A stretch of DNA of 64,000 bases, from the NCBI GenBank assembly GCA_037501455.1, contig CM074856.1, positions 95,244,001 through 95,308,000 on the forward strand, given 5' to 3'. Source of the stretch: Lantana camara. Lineage: Eukaryota; Streptophyta; Magnoliopsida; Lamiales; Verbenaceae. A program made the translations under genes and the position numbers. Position 1 is the stretch's first letter. Each line of letters starts with the position of its first letter. A model generated the notes under the pieces. The model did not search any database and was not told where the DNA came from. It saw only the letters and a program-made list of their open reading frames with translations. Below, piece after piece: positions 43,592-54,538 of this stretch.

Positions 43592-45849
43592 GGGAACACA
43601 AGTTGTACGCGAAGTTCAGTAAGTGTGAATTCTGGATCGACCGAGTTGTATTTTTGGGTCATATAGTTTCAGGTGAGGGGATTGAGGTTGATCCATCTAA
43701 GGTTGAATCCGTGCTTCGTTGGGAGAGACCTAGAAATGCCTCCGAGATCAGGAGTTTTATTGGGTTGGCCGGCTACTATCGAAGGTTTGTTAAGGATTTT
43801 TCTAAAATTGCCGCTCCGTTGACTCGTCTGACTAAGAAGGAAGTGAAATTCGAATGGGATGATAAGTGTGAGGCGAGTTTTCAGACATTGAAGGTGAAAT
43901 TAACTTCAGCACCGGTTCTTACTTTACCCGAGGGTACCGAGGGTTATGCGGTTTATACAGATGCTTCGAAAGAAGGTCTTGGTTGTGTTTTGATGCAGCA
44001 CGGTAGAGTGGTAGCTTATGCTTCGAGGAAATTGAAGGAGCATGAGAAGAATTACCCTACCCACGATCTCGAATTAGCTGCCGTTGTGTTTGCTTTGATG
44101 AAGTGGCGACATTATCTCTACGGTACCACGTTCGAGGTATTTACAGATCACCAAAGCCTCAAGTATCTCTTTTCTCAGAAGGATTTAAATGTAAGACAGA
44201 GGCGCTGGATGGAGTTGTTAGAAGATTATGATTGCACCATTCAGTACCATCCGGGTAAAGCAAACGTGGTCGCCGATGCCTTGAGTAGAAAAGTGAGTGT
44301 GGCTAATTTGGAAGCAGGTTCTCCAAGTTCGGGTTCAGAGATCTTGGTTTCGGGAACTTGGTTGGCTAATCTTACAGTAATACCAGATTTGAAAGGACAG
44401 TTGTTGGAAGCACAGAATTCAGATGCAGAAATTCAAAGGTTGGTAGCTCGTTCCAAGAACGACCCGAATTCTAAGTTTGGGATTGATGATTCCGGTTTGT
44501 TAAGATTCGAAGCGAGAATATGTGTCCCAGAAGAGCTCAAGAGGCTTGTACTTGAGGAGGCACATCGCTCGAGGTACTCGATTCATCCGGGAGGTACTAA
44601 GATGTATCGGGACCTGAAAGAGAAATTCTGGTGGAATGGCATGAAAAGGGACGTCGCGAACTTCGTGAAGCGATGTCTGACGTGTCAAAAGGTGAAGGCA
44701 GAACACCAGAAGCCGGGAGGAACTCTCCAACCACTTCCGATTCCCGAGTGGAAGTGGGAGCAAGTGACTATGGACTTCGTGTCCGGCTTGCCTAGAGTCA
44801 AAGGAGGGTTTGATGGAATTTGGGTAATTGTCGACAGATTGACTAAGTCTGCCCATTTCCTCAAGGTTCGGATGTCCGAGAAAGTTCCAAGGCTAGCCGA
44901 GTTATATGTTCGAGAGATTGTAAGACTACATGGAATTCCGGCTAGTATCGTTTCGGATCGGGATCCACGGTTTACTTCGATCTTTTGGCAGAATCTCCAA
45001 AAATGTTTGGGCACCAGGCTCAGGTTTAGCACCGCTTCGCATCCTCAAACGGACGGTCAATCTGAAAGGTTAATTCAGTACTTAGAGGATATGCTTCGGT
45101 CGTGTGCTTTGGATTTCCAGGATAAGTGGGATGAGCATCTGGCTCTAGTTGAATTTGCTTATAACAACAGTTACCAGGGTTCGATTAAGATGGCTCCTTA
45201 TGAAGCACTTTATGGAAGAAAGTGTAGGTCGCCTTTGTTTTGGGATATCGAGGATTGGAGATGGACCGAAGAGAATAAGCTTGAGAGGGCCGAGCCTAAG
45301 GAAAACATTGTTGCTACTATTGAGAAGGTTCATACGATTAGACAAAGAATGAGGGCAGCTCAGGCTCGACAGAAGAGCTACGCCGATAAGAGAAGAAGGC
45401 CCTTAGTGTTTGAGGTCGGAGATAGAGTTTTTCTGAAAGCATCTCCAAGGAAAGGCTTCACTCGAATAGGTAAAGGTGGAAAGCTCAGTCCACGATACCT
45501 AGGGCCATTTGAAATTTTGGAAAGAATTGGAGAAACGGCATACAGATTGGATCTACCACCGAATTTGACCGGGATACACAACGTTTTCCATGTTTCTCAG
45601 CTCCGCAAGTACTATCCCGATGAGGCAACTATTCTTCCAGTTGAAGAGGTTCAGTTAGAGCCGGATTTAACAATAGAAAAGCATCCGGTTGCAATTCAGG
45701 ACCGGAAGATGCAAGAATTGAGAAAACGGCAGATTCCTTTGGTCAGAGTACTTTGGAGGGATCAGAAATCCGAGGAATCGACTTGGGAAACTGAGGAGAA
45801 AATGAGGAACTTATATCCGGAGTTGTTTGAGGACTCGGTTCGGACTTGA
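43567..45849 (+). CDS. pol: Element E RT end-RNase H-integrase-chromodomain
   Basis: This continues the polyprotein in the +1-shifted frame directly after the lesion and is open for about 760 codons. Domains in order: end of reverse transcriptase ([19 protein letters not shown]); RNase H ([31 protein letters not shown]); integrase zinc domain ([11 protein letters not shown]...CLTCQKVK); catalytic core with Asp in TMDFVSGL, Asp in SDRDPRF and Glu in GQSERLI; and C-terminal chromodomain ([20 protein letters not shown], then [11 protein letters not shown]). Integrase inserts the DNA, and the chromodomain probably targets heterochromatin. All catalytic residues are present. The next stop (TGA, 45847) lies 28 bp before the 3' LTR. 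Apart from the one frameshift I see no break. Confidence 0.96.
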   Translation, partial: LRIVLETLREHKLYAKFSKCEFWIDRVVFLGHIVSGEGIEVDPSKVESVLRWERPRNASEIRSFIGLAGYYRRFVKDFSKIAAPLTRLTKKEVKFEWDDKCEASFQTLKVKLTSAPVLTLPEGTEGYAVYTDASKEGLGCVLMQHGRVVAYASRKLKEHEKNYPTHDLELAAVVFALMKWRHYLYGTTFEVFTDHQSLKYLFSQKDLNVRQRRWMELLEDYDCTIQYHPGKANVVADALSRKVSVANLEAGSPSSGSEILVSGTWLANLTVIPDLKGQLLEAQNSDAEIQRLVARSKNDPNSKFGIDDSGLLRFEARICVPEELKRLVLEEAHRSRYSIHPGGTKMYRDLKEKFWWNGMKRDVANFVKRCLTCQKVKAEHQKPGGTLQPLPIPEWKWEQVTMDFVSGLPRVKGGFDGIWVIVDRLTKSAHFLKVRMSEKVPRLAELYVREIVRLHGIPASIVSDRDPRFTSIFWQNLQKCLGTRLRFSTASHPQTDGQSERLIQYLEDMLRSCALDFQDKWDEHLALVEFAYNNSYQGSIKMAPYEALYGRKCRSPLFWDIEDWRWTEENKLERAEPKENIVATIEKVHTIRQRMRAAQARQKSYADKRRRPLVFEVGDRVFLKASPRKGFTRIGKGGKLSPRYLGPFEILERIGETAYRLDLPPNLTGIHNVFHVSQLRKYYPDEATILPVEEVQLEPDLTIEKHPVAIQDRKMQELRKRQIPLVRVLWRDQKSEESTWETEEKMRNLYPELFEDSVRT

Positions 45850-45860
45850 GGGCAAGTCCT

Positions 45861-45877
45861 TTTTAAGGGGGAAGGAT
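45861..45877 (+). other. Polypurine tract of element E
   Basis: TTTTAAGGGGGAAGGAT directly precedes the 3' LTR start TGTGACACC. Element C has nearly the same tract (TTTTAAGGGGGAGAGAT). Confidence 0.93.
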
Positions 45878-48567
45878 TGTGACACCCCGACTTTCAGACC
45901 GTACAGGTATGACGTATGTGCGCATTTAAAATTATTATTTACGCATTTTATATTTATTCTAATTGTTTATTTGAATTATTTAATTTCAATTCTTATATGA
46001 ATTATTTGAATTTACATGAAATCTTCGAATTATATGTCAAAAATTTGCCTCAAGTGATTTATGATATGTGAATTTAATTTTCCCGAACTTGATTTAATTT
46101 CGTTATGACCTTAACTGATCATTCATGAACCTTGAGAACCTATTGGCTTGGACTTAATTGGTTATATTTCAAAAGCTTGGGGTTTCACTTGCATAACTTA
46201 TTAGATTGGAGGACTTAATAGCAATTTTGGCCAATTCTTCCTTCTTCATAGTAGCATATCAAGTCCCCTTCTTCCTTTCTTCATACATTCATTACATACA
46301 CACTTGCTCCTCCTCCCTTGTTCAACCGAGCCAACTCTTGCCAAAGTGGGGGAAAGATTTCATCTCTCAAGCTTTATTTTGTGGGATTTGGGGACATTCA
46401 AGCATCACCAACATCATCTCTTCTTCTCTTCTTTCATTTCTTTCCTTTGAGGTAATTGTGGAACTTTGATGAATTTCTTGGATTTATGTGGTAGCTAGGG
46501 CTTTGGTATGTGTTGGTTGATTTGTGTAATAGTTTCGGAAGCATGTTTAGCAACTTTGAGCTTAAGATTTATGCACATGTTGTGAAGTTTAGGAGCTTAG
46601 ATCATAGGTTGGATTATGGGTTTCATTTGGTGAAATCTTGTTGATCAATGCATGATTTGGGATTATATGCTAGATTTTATTGTGCTTTAAGTATGGTCAC
46701 ATGTTTATGCAAGTTTTGGTTGCATTTGTTGGTTGAAAGTTGGTGTTTTGTTGGTTGTTGTTGCTGTCACGCTGCATGCCCTGTTTATTTTCCTGTTTCG
46801 AACAGTGACACGGGCGTGTCACTTTTGTTCTCTTCAGTGTGACACGGGGGTGCATGCTTGGTCGGGCCGATTTTCTGTACCGTGACACGGGGGTGTCACG
46901 GTTTGCTTTGTTTTTGTGACACGGGCGTGTCACCTTATTTTCATGTATGTTTTTCCGCTGTACCGTGACACGGGGGTGTCACGGCTTAGTACATTTCGGT
47001 GACACGGGCGTGTCACCCTCTGTTTCTCATGCATTTTGTTTGCATGCTACTGTACATGCACGTGTTTTATATATATTGATTAATGATTAAGCAATGTGTT
47101 ATGATATCGTTATGAAATTTATGCTATGATATTGAAGGGAAACGTGGAATGTAATTTGGTAACGTTTAAGTGTTCATTTGATATTTCTTGCATTCATAGC
47201 ATCTATTTGCATCGCCGTGCGTCTAATTGGTACATTATTGAGTCTAAGTCTCGGGTCTTGTCTTCTTTTGTTTCAGAGCCTCTTCCAGAAGTTCGTGAGC
47301 CCGAGGTTTAAGTGTTCGTTCGCCCGTTTTGCCTTCCTTCTACTTTTGCAAAGGTGAGGTTAGGATCCTTTATATTAGATAAGCGACCTAAGACCTATTA
47401 CGTGTTGATTTCTCACCCTGTATGCGAATATATATATTTATATATATGTATTAAATACGAGTGCTTAAGGTATGTTATGATTTTGTGAAATAAGCTTTAC
47501 GTTTTCGAAATTGGTATAAGTATTGGCATAAGTAAGCTATATTTTGAAATTCGTTATTCGTATGTGATATGTTTGAGCGAGTTGTACCCTGAAAGATGGG
47601 AGTTTGGTTTGATTTGGTTTGTTGGGCCCGGAGACGTGGGTAAGGGAGACCCGGGACGACCACGGGGTCGCCGGTTATGACCCCTGTGCACGTTCTCATT
47701 TGAGATACTCACGTACGACCTATGGAGGTTGGGAAGGCGTGGTATCTTGAGCCCTCGGTGGATCACCGGGGAAGGCATATTGTGGGTTAGCTGCCCCGTA
47801 TGTGTTTGGTAATGTAGGTGTTAGGGTTTGATTCCCGATACACCATGGATGTGAGGTTGGAAATTTTGATTTGAATTCGATTTTTATGTTATGTTTGATG
47901 GAGTAAGGGATAGTCCGTTCTCGCCGGACTTATGTTTATGTTCTGTTTGATAGATTATGGATCGAGATAGGTTTTCCTTTATATTATATGCTATCTTTGG
48001 AAAATGATTTGGTATGAAAAACCCTAGCCTCGATTCATGACTATCACCTTTGCAATATGCTCTGTTCTATATGTATTTAGGTGTGGGTGTGCGTTTAAGC
48101 CCCCTCACTCAGTCGAGTTTTGACTGACCCCTCTCTTTTCCCACCTTCAGTGCAGGTTGTTTCGAGCTAGGCGGGGAAGTGCGAGTCTTAGTCTTGTACT
48201 TGTGTGTCTAGGTCGAGTTGCATTCATACTTCTTGCATTTTGGATACTCTTATTATGTATTTGATGTTAGAATTATATTTTGCTGAATTATGGGCTTTTG
48301 ATGTATATACTCGATCTTTTGGACCGTGAGGCCATTGTAAATGATGTAAATGTTAGTTATAGAGCTCTTTTCGATCCTTATGTTATTGCTTCCGCATTTA
48401 TATGTTTTGTTTTGGCGCGCTCTGTCCGAGTTTTAGCCCCGCCTAGCCTAAGGAGTGAGTGTAGGTTCCGTTCGCTTAGACTTGGACTCATGTGTGGAAA
48501 TCCATTTCATATGTGGGTTCGGGTTTAGGTGCGGGGGATGTGGTGGCCCACCGCTCCGGGCGTCACA
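45878..48567 (+). repeat. 3' LTR of element E
   Basis: It is 2,690 bp and identical in length to the 5' LTR. Two base differences were found by eye (47657 and 48324). It ends GGGCGTCACA followed by TSD tgcat and then B's pol. Confidence 0.97.
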
Positions 48568-50707
48568 TGCATATTCGACCTTTGTATTTCAATATTCCAT
48601 GTTCATCAACCCTGAACTTGGTCTCATCATCTTTCTCCTTAGATTCGAGACATTTCTTGATCCACTCGTCGTCCTTCTGTGCTTCCAACACTTGCTCTTT
48701 CAATGGTGATATCATCACAACATTCGCGATTCGAGCTTTAGTTATCACCTCCGTTCTCTCTCTTCTATCAATCTCAGGATTGGTAGAAATCTGTGCCAAA
48801 CAAACTTTCCTGCTCAGTGCATCGGCTACAATATTTGTCTTTCCTGGATGGTACTGAATAATGCAATCGTAGTCCTCCAGAAATTCCATCCATCTCCTCT
48901 GTCGCATATTCAACTCCTTCTGAGTGAATAGATATCGCAGGCTCTTGTGACCAGTAAAGATCTCAAACGTAACCCCATACAGGTAATGTCTCCACTTTCC
49001 AAGAGCAAAAATTATCGCGGCTAACTCCAAATCATGTGTCGGGTAGTTGACTTCATGTGTTTTGAGCTTCCTTGATGCATACGCAATTACTTTTCCATTC
49101 TGCATCAAAACTCCTCCTAGTCCTTCTTTCGAAGCATCGGTGTAGACAGTGTATCCTTCTTTTCCTTCTGGTAGCGCTAACACGGGTGCAGTTGTTAGCA
49201 TCTCCTTCAATCTTTGAAAACTTTGCTCATACTTCTTAGTCCATTCAAATTTCCCTTCTTTCTTTGTCAACTTAGTGAGAGGTGTAGCTATCTTCGAGAA
49301 ATCTTTGACAAACCTTCGGTAATAACCAGCTAATCCCAGAAAACTCCTCACTTCTGAGGGATTCTTCGGTGACTTCCAATCCATAATGGTCTCGATCTTC
49401 GAGGGATCTACTTCGATTCCAGATCCTGATATGATGTGTCCGAGAAACGTAACTCTCTCAAGCCAGAACTCACACTTACTGAACTTTGTATATAGCTTGT
49501 GATCCAGCAAAGTACGTAGCACGATTCGAAGATGTTCAGCATGTTCCTCCGGTGTCTTCGAAAATACCAAGATATAGTCGATGAAGATCACTACAAACTT
49601 GTCGAGAAACGGCTTGAATATATGGTGCATCATATCCATGAATGCATCTGGCGCGTTCGTCAAACCAAATGGCATTACTACAAACTCATAATGTTCGTAT
49701 CGGCTGTTGAAAGCAGTCTTTGGAATATCTGCTTCCCTGATCTTCAATTGATAATACCCTTGTCTTAGATCTAACTTAGAGTAGACCTTCGATCCTTGAA
49801 GTATATCGAACAACTCTTCAATATGAGGGAGAGGATACTTATTCTTGATCGTCATCCTGTTCAGCTCTCGATAGTCAATGCATAAACGCAATGATCCATC
49901 CTTCTTCTTAACGAAAAACACAGGCGCTCCCCACGGTGATGTGCTCGGTCGAACATATCCAGACTCAATCAGTTCATCCAATTGCTTTCTCAGTTCTTCC
50001 AATTCAGCTTGAGCCATTCAATAAGGTGTCTTTGAGTACGGTTCAGCTCCCGCTATCGTTTCGATTGTAATCTCCAACTCTCGGTCAGGAGGTAACGAAT
50101 CCAAATATTCAGGAAACAGATCTAGGAATTCGTTCACCACTTCCACTTCTTCGATCTTAAGTTTATCTTTCGGTCTATTCAGAAGATAAGACACAAATCC
50201 GCTAGCTCCTTTCTGAATCAACTTCTTAGCTTCCAACGAAGAAATCACTGATATCCTCTCAACTTTCCTTTCTGATGTCCGACTTACATCTTCTTCCAAG
50301 ATGATCTCTTTCTTGTAACAATCCAACTTAGCTCCATACTTAGACAACCAATCCATACCAAGTATAACATCGTATCTTATCATCGGCAACTCAATAAGAT
50401 CCGTCGGGTAATAACGGGTACCAATACATATAGGGCAGCGTTTATATACTTGATCCGTAACAAGGCAAGTTCCCAAAGGAGAACTCACTTCAAATTTATA
50501 TGGTAAGTATTCAAGTGGAAACTGTAAATGCGCACATAATTCAGATGCAACAAATGAACGCGTGGCACCAGGGTCATGCAAGACCTTAACTGGTGTGTTA
50601 AGAATGTGCACAAGACCTTCCACAACAGACATATGATCAACCTCCTCCTTACCATCCAAAGCATATGCTCTGCCTTTGACCACCGGTTTGTTCGTCGTAC
50701 CCACCAC
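48568..50707 (-). pseudogene. pol: Element B protease-RT-RNase H, broken
   Basis: This is the upstream half of B's pol on the minus strand. It contains protease with DPG (VLHDPGATRSF), a spacer ending REL EITIETIAGAEPYSKTPY, then TGA at 50020 and, in the same frame, the reverse transcriptase (ELRKQLDEL onward). The catalytic YxDD motif reads FIDY (about 49580): its second Asp has become Tyr. RNase H is recognisable ([24 protein letters not shown]), though FTDH reads FTGH. The text breaks off at GRICM, exactly where E inserted. Only in-frame stops, no frameshifts, are seen from gag to chromodomain. Confidence 0.95.
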
Positions 50708-51772
50708 TGCTTTTCCTTTATCCTGGACCCCAAATCTCCTGATCTTGTGCGGGCAACTATCCGTCTGGTGCTCAGGGGAACCACACGCGAAACACTATCC
50801 AGCTTTCTTGCGACAGTTCTCCTCAGTGTGTCCCGTTCGGCGATAATATCGGTAAACAATTTCCTCTGGACCTAGCTGAGGTGCTCATTGCTGTTTTGGT
50901 GCCCTCTGGTACTGCTGTGGCGCTTTCTGCTTCTGTGTTTGCTGTTTCAGTAGAGCCTTCTACTGCTGATGCTGTGGTGCTACCATTGGCTTCTTTCCGG
51001 TTCCTTGGGGAAAAGATCTGGATGGTCGCTTGTTCCCTTGATAAGGCTTAGGGTTAAAAGGTCCTTGACATGCAGTAGTTATCTTGATCTCCTTGTGTGC
51101 AGCTTCAACCCTTAACGCTATATCAACAGCCCGGTTGTAGGTCTTAATGTCCAAAGAAGCAAGTGCCCACCGAAGTTCGGGCTTCAGTCCATCAATAAAC
51201 CTCTTTGTCTTGCGACGCTCATCATTCAGAATATGAGGTGCATACTTGATCAGCCTCACAAACCTAGCCTCATACTCCATCACGTTCGTAGTTCCCTGAA
51301 CCAAACTCATAAACTCCGCCTCTCGTACATCACGAGTTACTTGAGGCCTATACTTCTGCTGAAACTCTCTGATAAACTCATCCCAACTTCCTTCAACGTT
51401 ATTCTCAATCCACATATGCTGAACATGCTTCCACCAATTTTATGCAGCTCCTTCCATAAGAAAAGTAGCATACCGAACTCGTTCACGATCCTCTGGGTAG
51501 ATCTCCATAGCCTCGAAAATCTTCTCAAGACTAGTAATCTAATTCTCAGCCTTTATGTCGTTCGGTTCTCCATAGAACTTAGGTGGATTCATCCTCAGAA
51601 ACTTTTCCAGTGGCCTTTCATTATGAGGATTATCTCTCTGATTACAAGCTCTCGCGAATTGTCGTAGCATATCCCTTAACTCTGGAGTTCCCTCCCGTTC
51701 AGGGGGTGGCGTGACATCTCTTTGGGGTGGCAGTGGTGGTACACGATTCTGGGGTGCTCTTCTCGGTGGCAT
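50708..51772 (-). pseudogene. gag: Element B gag, broken
   Basis: The start ATG at 51772 gives MPPRRAPQNRVPPLPPQRD. In one frame follow a gag core (WDEFIREFQQKYRPQVTRD, REAEFMSLVQGTTNVMEYEA, then RFIDGLKPELR) and a zinc knuckle (CFACGSPEHQTDSC, about 50794-50753). In-frame stops interrupt it at 51541 (TAG), 51442 (TAA), 50962 (TAG), 50887 (TGA) and 50797 (TAG). Every one can arise from a sense codon by a C-to-T change on one or other strand. The frame is that of pol, so gag and pol were one polyprotein as in E. Confidence 0.93.
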
Positions 51773-52590
51773 GTTGTTACTGAATTCACAAGCATTTAGA
51801 TATATATTCGATGCATGACATATAATGATTCACATAATCCATAACTACGTATTCACATTCCCACGTAGTCACATATTAGTATGAGAACAACATATTCCCA
51901 TAACAACATGTCAGCAAAGATTCCAACATATCATGTAATCAGAAACAACTATCAGACAGCATGTAAACGGGAACAGAAGCTCGTGTAACATATCAACATA
52001 TCAAAAACATGTACAACATATCCCAAAGCATGATCAACATGTAAACGGGAACAAAACATGTACTGTCATATCAACCAGAACTGTATCACGATCAGAAGTA
52101 TGATCAACATATCCAGAAGCGTATTCAACATATCAAGAATAATAGCATGCTATCAATAAATAAAATGGCATGATCCTATCAACGGTCCTAATGGTATCTT
52201 GAAGCAACTCTAAGACTCATGCAATGACAGTTATGGAAAGCAATAAACAGATATCCAACATAAAGCCGAAAGTGTTATAACTGTGTAAGGTTTGGTAAAA
52301 TTTACTACAGGCCACATGTTAACAGTATTAATTCAAAATGGGGAGGACCCGATACTATCGAGTTGACTCCCTTACAGGCCTTACCAATCCGTCCAACCCT
52401 ACTGAAAATAACCTAATAGGTACCAAGTCATCTGAACCGTCATTCGTGGTGCCAAAAGTCGGGGATCATCTATCAAAGCTATACATCCCCTCATCCAAAA
52501 GTCAGTCCTGAACTGTCCCGGCTATACGTCCGCCATCCATAGATAGATATATATGCATCAGTACTATATACAGAAACCTCCCATCAGCAA
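51773..52590 (-). other. Non-coding leader part of element B
   Basis: About 0.8 kb lie between the extra reading frame and gag. The stretch is rich in the words CATATC, AACATGT and ATCAACAT and has no supported frame. An acceptor-like GAATTCAG lies just upstream of the gag start on the minus strand. Confidence 0.7.
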
Positions 52591-53204
52591 TCAACCCTGG
52601 TAGCTATGGTCCAAAGAACCCCTGGTGGTGTCATCAGAAACAACAACGACCTCACCCTGTCTGTGTCCTGCTGGGTCATCTCCGCCATCATCATCATCAA
52701 ATCCTCCATCGCCTCCATCTGACTGATCCTGCATAGGCTCGGGCTCCTGAGAGGCCTGACTGACATCCTGACCCTCGACCTCCTCAACTGCCTGCTCATC
52801 GGATAAGTGATAGGTATCATACAGTTGAGCTCTCACACATGCACGGTAGATCTGCTTCCAGCTCAGCAATACGAGCAGCCCTCTGATCAGCAATATGAGT
52901 CATCTTTGCAGCATGCTCATGAGCGATGTCCCTATCAATCTGGTACTGCAGTGACTGATCCTGATGGCGCATAGACTCCAACCTGTCCTCACGGGTCCTC
53001 TGATACTCTTGAAAGTAACCATCTCTGTCAGACTCGAGATAGTGCAAAACTCTGTTAGGATCTGCCACTGTTCCTAGACCTTCGCCAGGTGTAGAAACGA
53101 GTACCTCCACGGCGAGAAACTGCTACAGTACGCGGGGCCTCAAACTGCTCAAAGAAAGCCTCATCCACCTGCTGATTAGGATCCTGGTGTGGCTGAACTG
53201 CCAT
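52591..53204 (-). pseudogene. Extra leader reading frame in element B, broken
   Basis: On the minus strand, ATG at 53204 opens MAVQPHQDPNQQVDEAFFEQ. After a frame change near 53110 the frame continues with a charged, probably coiled-coil part (VLHYLESDRDGYFQEYQRTR, then MRHQDQSLQYQIDRDIAHEH and ARIAELEADL). A second change near 52840 leads to an acidic C terminus (SDEQAVEEVEGQ, then DGGFDDDDGGDDP) ending at 52591. Joined it would be about 200 residues. It lies on the element's own strand between primer-binding site and gag; E has no room for such a frame. Extra frames before gag are known from Tat/Ogre-type Gypsy elements. I recognise no family, and function is unknown. Confidence 0.5.
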
Positions 53205-53370
53205 AGCTATACAGAAGATACCACAAATATGAAATCCAGATAACAGAACCATGCAATCCCCAAATATCCTGTCTCGATGCAATATGGGAATGATCCTGGA
53301 TGCAATACGTGAACAATCCATGATTCAACAAGAAAGCAATCTAGGTTAAGTCTCTTCTTACTTAACCCGA

Positions 53371-53383
53371 TGCTCTGATACCA
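53371..53383 (-). other. Primer-binding site of element B (tRNA-iMet)
   Basis: On the minus strand TGGTATCAGAGCA follows the 5' LTR after an 8-bp spacer, matching initiator tRNA-Met. Confidence 0.92.
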
Positions 53384-53391
53384 CCTCAGGC

Positions 53392-54538
53392 TGTAACGCC
53401 CCCACCCGTACTGGAACAAGAGGAGAGCGGCGTCTCAACCCCCGCACTGAAGCACCTCTCAAGTAATGGTGTGAGCCATCACTCAAGAAATACTCCAGCG
53501 AATGGCTATCTATCAGAACTATAATGTATAACGAGGTGGCTATGCAGCGTAAAAATCAGAGTATTTTAAAACTTTTCAAAACATGTGCGTGATGGCAAGT
53601 AACAAGCAAGAACATATCGAACGTGTACGAGAGACTCGGCATATCAGAACATATAACATATTCACAAATAAGTACCAATATAGAAGTTCAAAGTGTCGGT
53701 AACAGAGTAGCAGGACGAGTATAACAAAGATACTCAAGTATTCAGAAATATAAAGTGATGCAGCCATAAAACATATGCAGGACACAACAGAAAGTAATAC
53801 TAAGTCTTGACTGAAACAAAATGACAATCTAGAGCTTCAAGATACCTCTAGACTGCGGCTGCAAGACCTGAAACCACGACGCAAGAAAACGGGAGAGGTA
53901 TTAGTCAAAAGGACTAAGTGAGGGAATACTTAAAAGAAAGTACTGAGTGATAAAGAACTTGAAGTGTAATTCAAAACTGTTAATGCAAAGCTTTAAAGAA
54001 GAATTTGAAACAAGTTCGATGGATAAAACTATTTTGAATGCAATGCTGTAAAAGAATGCACGTTTTAAAACACTTTCATGAATGCTATCACAAGCGCACA
54101 CATATGCTGTAGGTGGTTCATAGTTCTTTCATAAAACGGGATACGGGTAAAGTGAACTTTTCCAAATATGAACCATCCTTTATGAAACAGAATTTTTTGC
54201 CCGCAAGCTAGGCTTCTCCATCCTTACTCCAGAAAAACATGATTTCGTAGAGTATCGGACTGAGGTCAACAATATCTCCATACACAGTAGAGTATCAGAC
54301 CAAGGTAACAATACCCCACTAACACATACAACCATGCACCATCCTCCACCGGTTGTCAATTGGGTTAGCTAGCCCTAGGCGATCTGTAAACATGTAATGG
54401 TAACAGATTTGCTGTCCGTTCCTAGACAGATTGCCCTGACTTAACAAACCTCCTGTTAAAAGTCGGTGTCAATTGTCTAATTGTGGCGGCCGGTATTGGT
54501 GATGTCGTTGGCGCACACCTCCCGAACATCACCTCCAC
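53392..54538 (-). repeat. 5' LTR of element B, partial
   Basis: This is collinear with 33111-34258 in the 3' LTR, with scattered substitutions, and carries the same TTAGTC/GACTAA hairpin near 53901-53917. It is cut at 54538 by element C in the words cctccac|, corresponding to 34258. The continuation lies outside the window. Confidence 0.93.

Larger units (their letters stand above)
38489..48567 (+). mobile_element. Young Gypsy chromovirus E (Tekay/Del-like), TSD tgcat
   Basis: A complete 10,079-bp element with two 2,690-bp LTRs (38489-41178 and 45878-48567), running TGTGACACCCCG to GGGCGTCACA. It is flanked by tgcat (38484-38488 and 48568-48572). It lies inside B's pol in the opposite orientation, and removing it with one TSD joins B's frame between the RNase H linker and the integrase zinc domain. 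By eye the LTRs differ at only two sites (40268/47657 and 40935/48324, both T versus C). One gag-pol frame is intact except for a single-base frameshift near 43565. It is the youngest datable insertion here together with C. Confidence 0.98.
33111..54538 (-). mobile_element. Gypsy chromovirus B (Tekay/Del-like), minus strand
   Basis: An element of about 14 kb (without its guests) on the minus strand. Its 3' LTR is 33111-37131, pol and gag run from 37132 to 51772, a long leader with an extra reading frame follows, the primer-binding site is at 53371-53383 and the 5' LTR begins at 53392. Two insertions split it: E within pol (38489-48567), and C within the 5' LTR (54539 on). Reverse transcriptase, RNase H, integrase order and a C-terminal chromodomain place it among chromoviruses; long LTRs and the chromodomain type suggest the Tekay/Del lineage. 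Eight in-frame stops make it inactive. The rest of its 5' LTR lies beyond the window. Confidence 0.93.
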
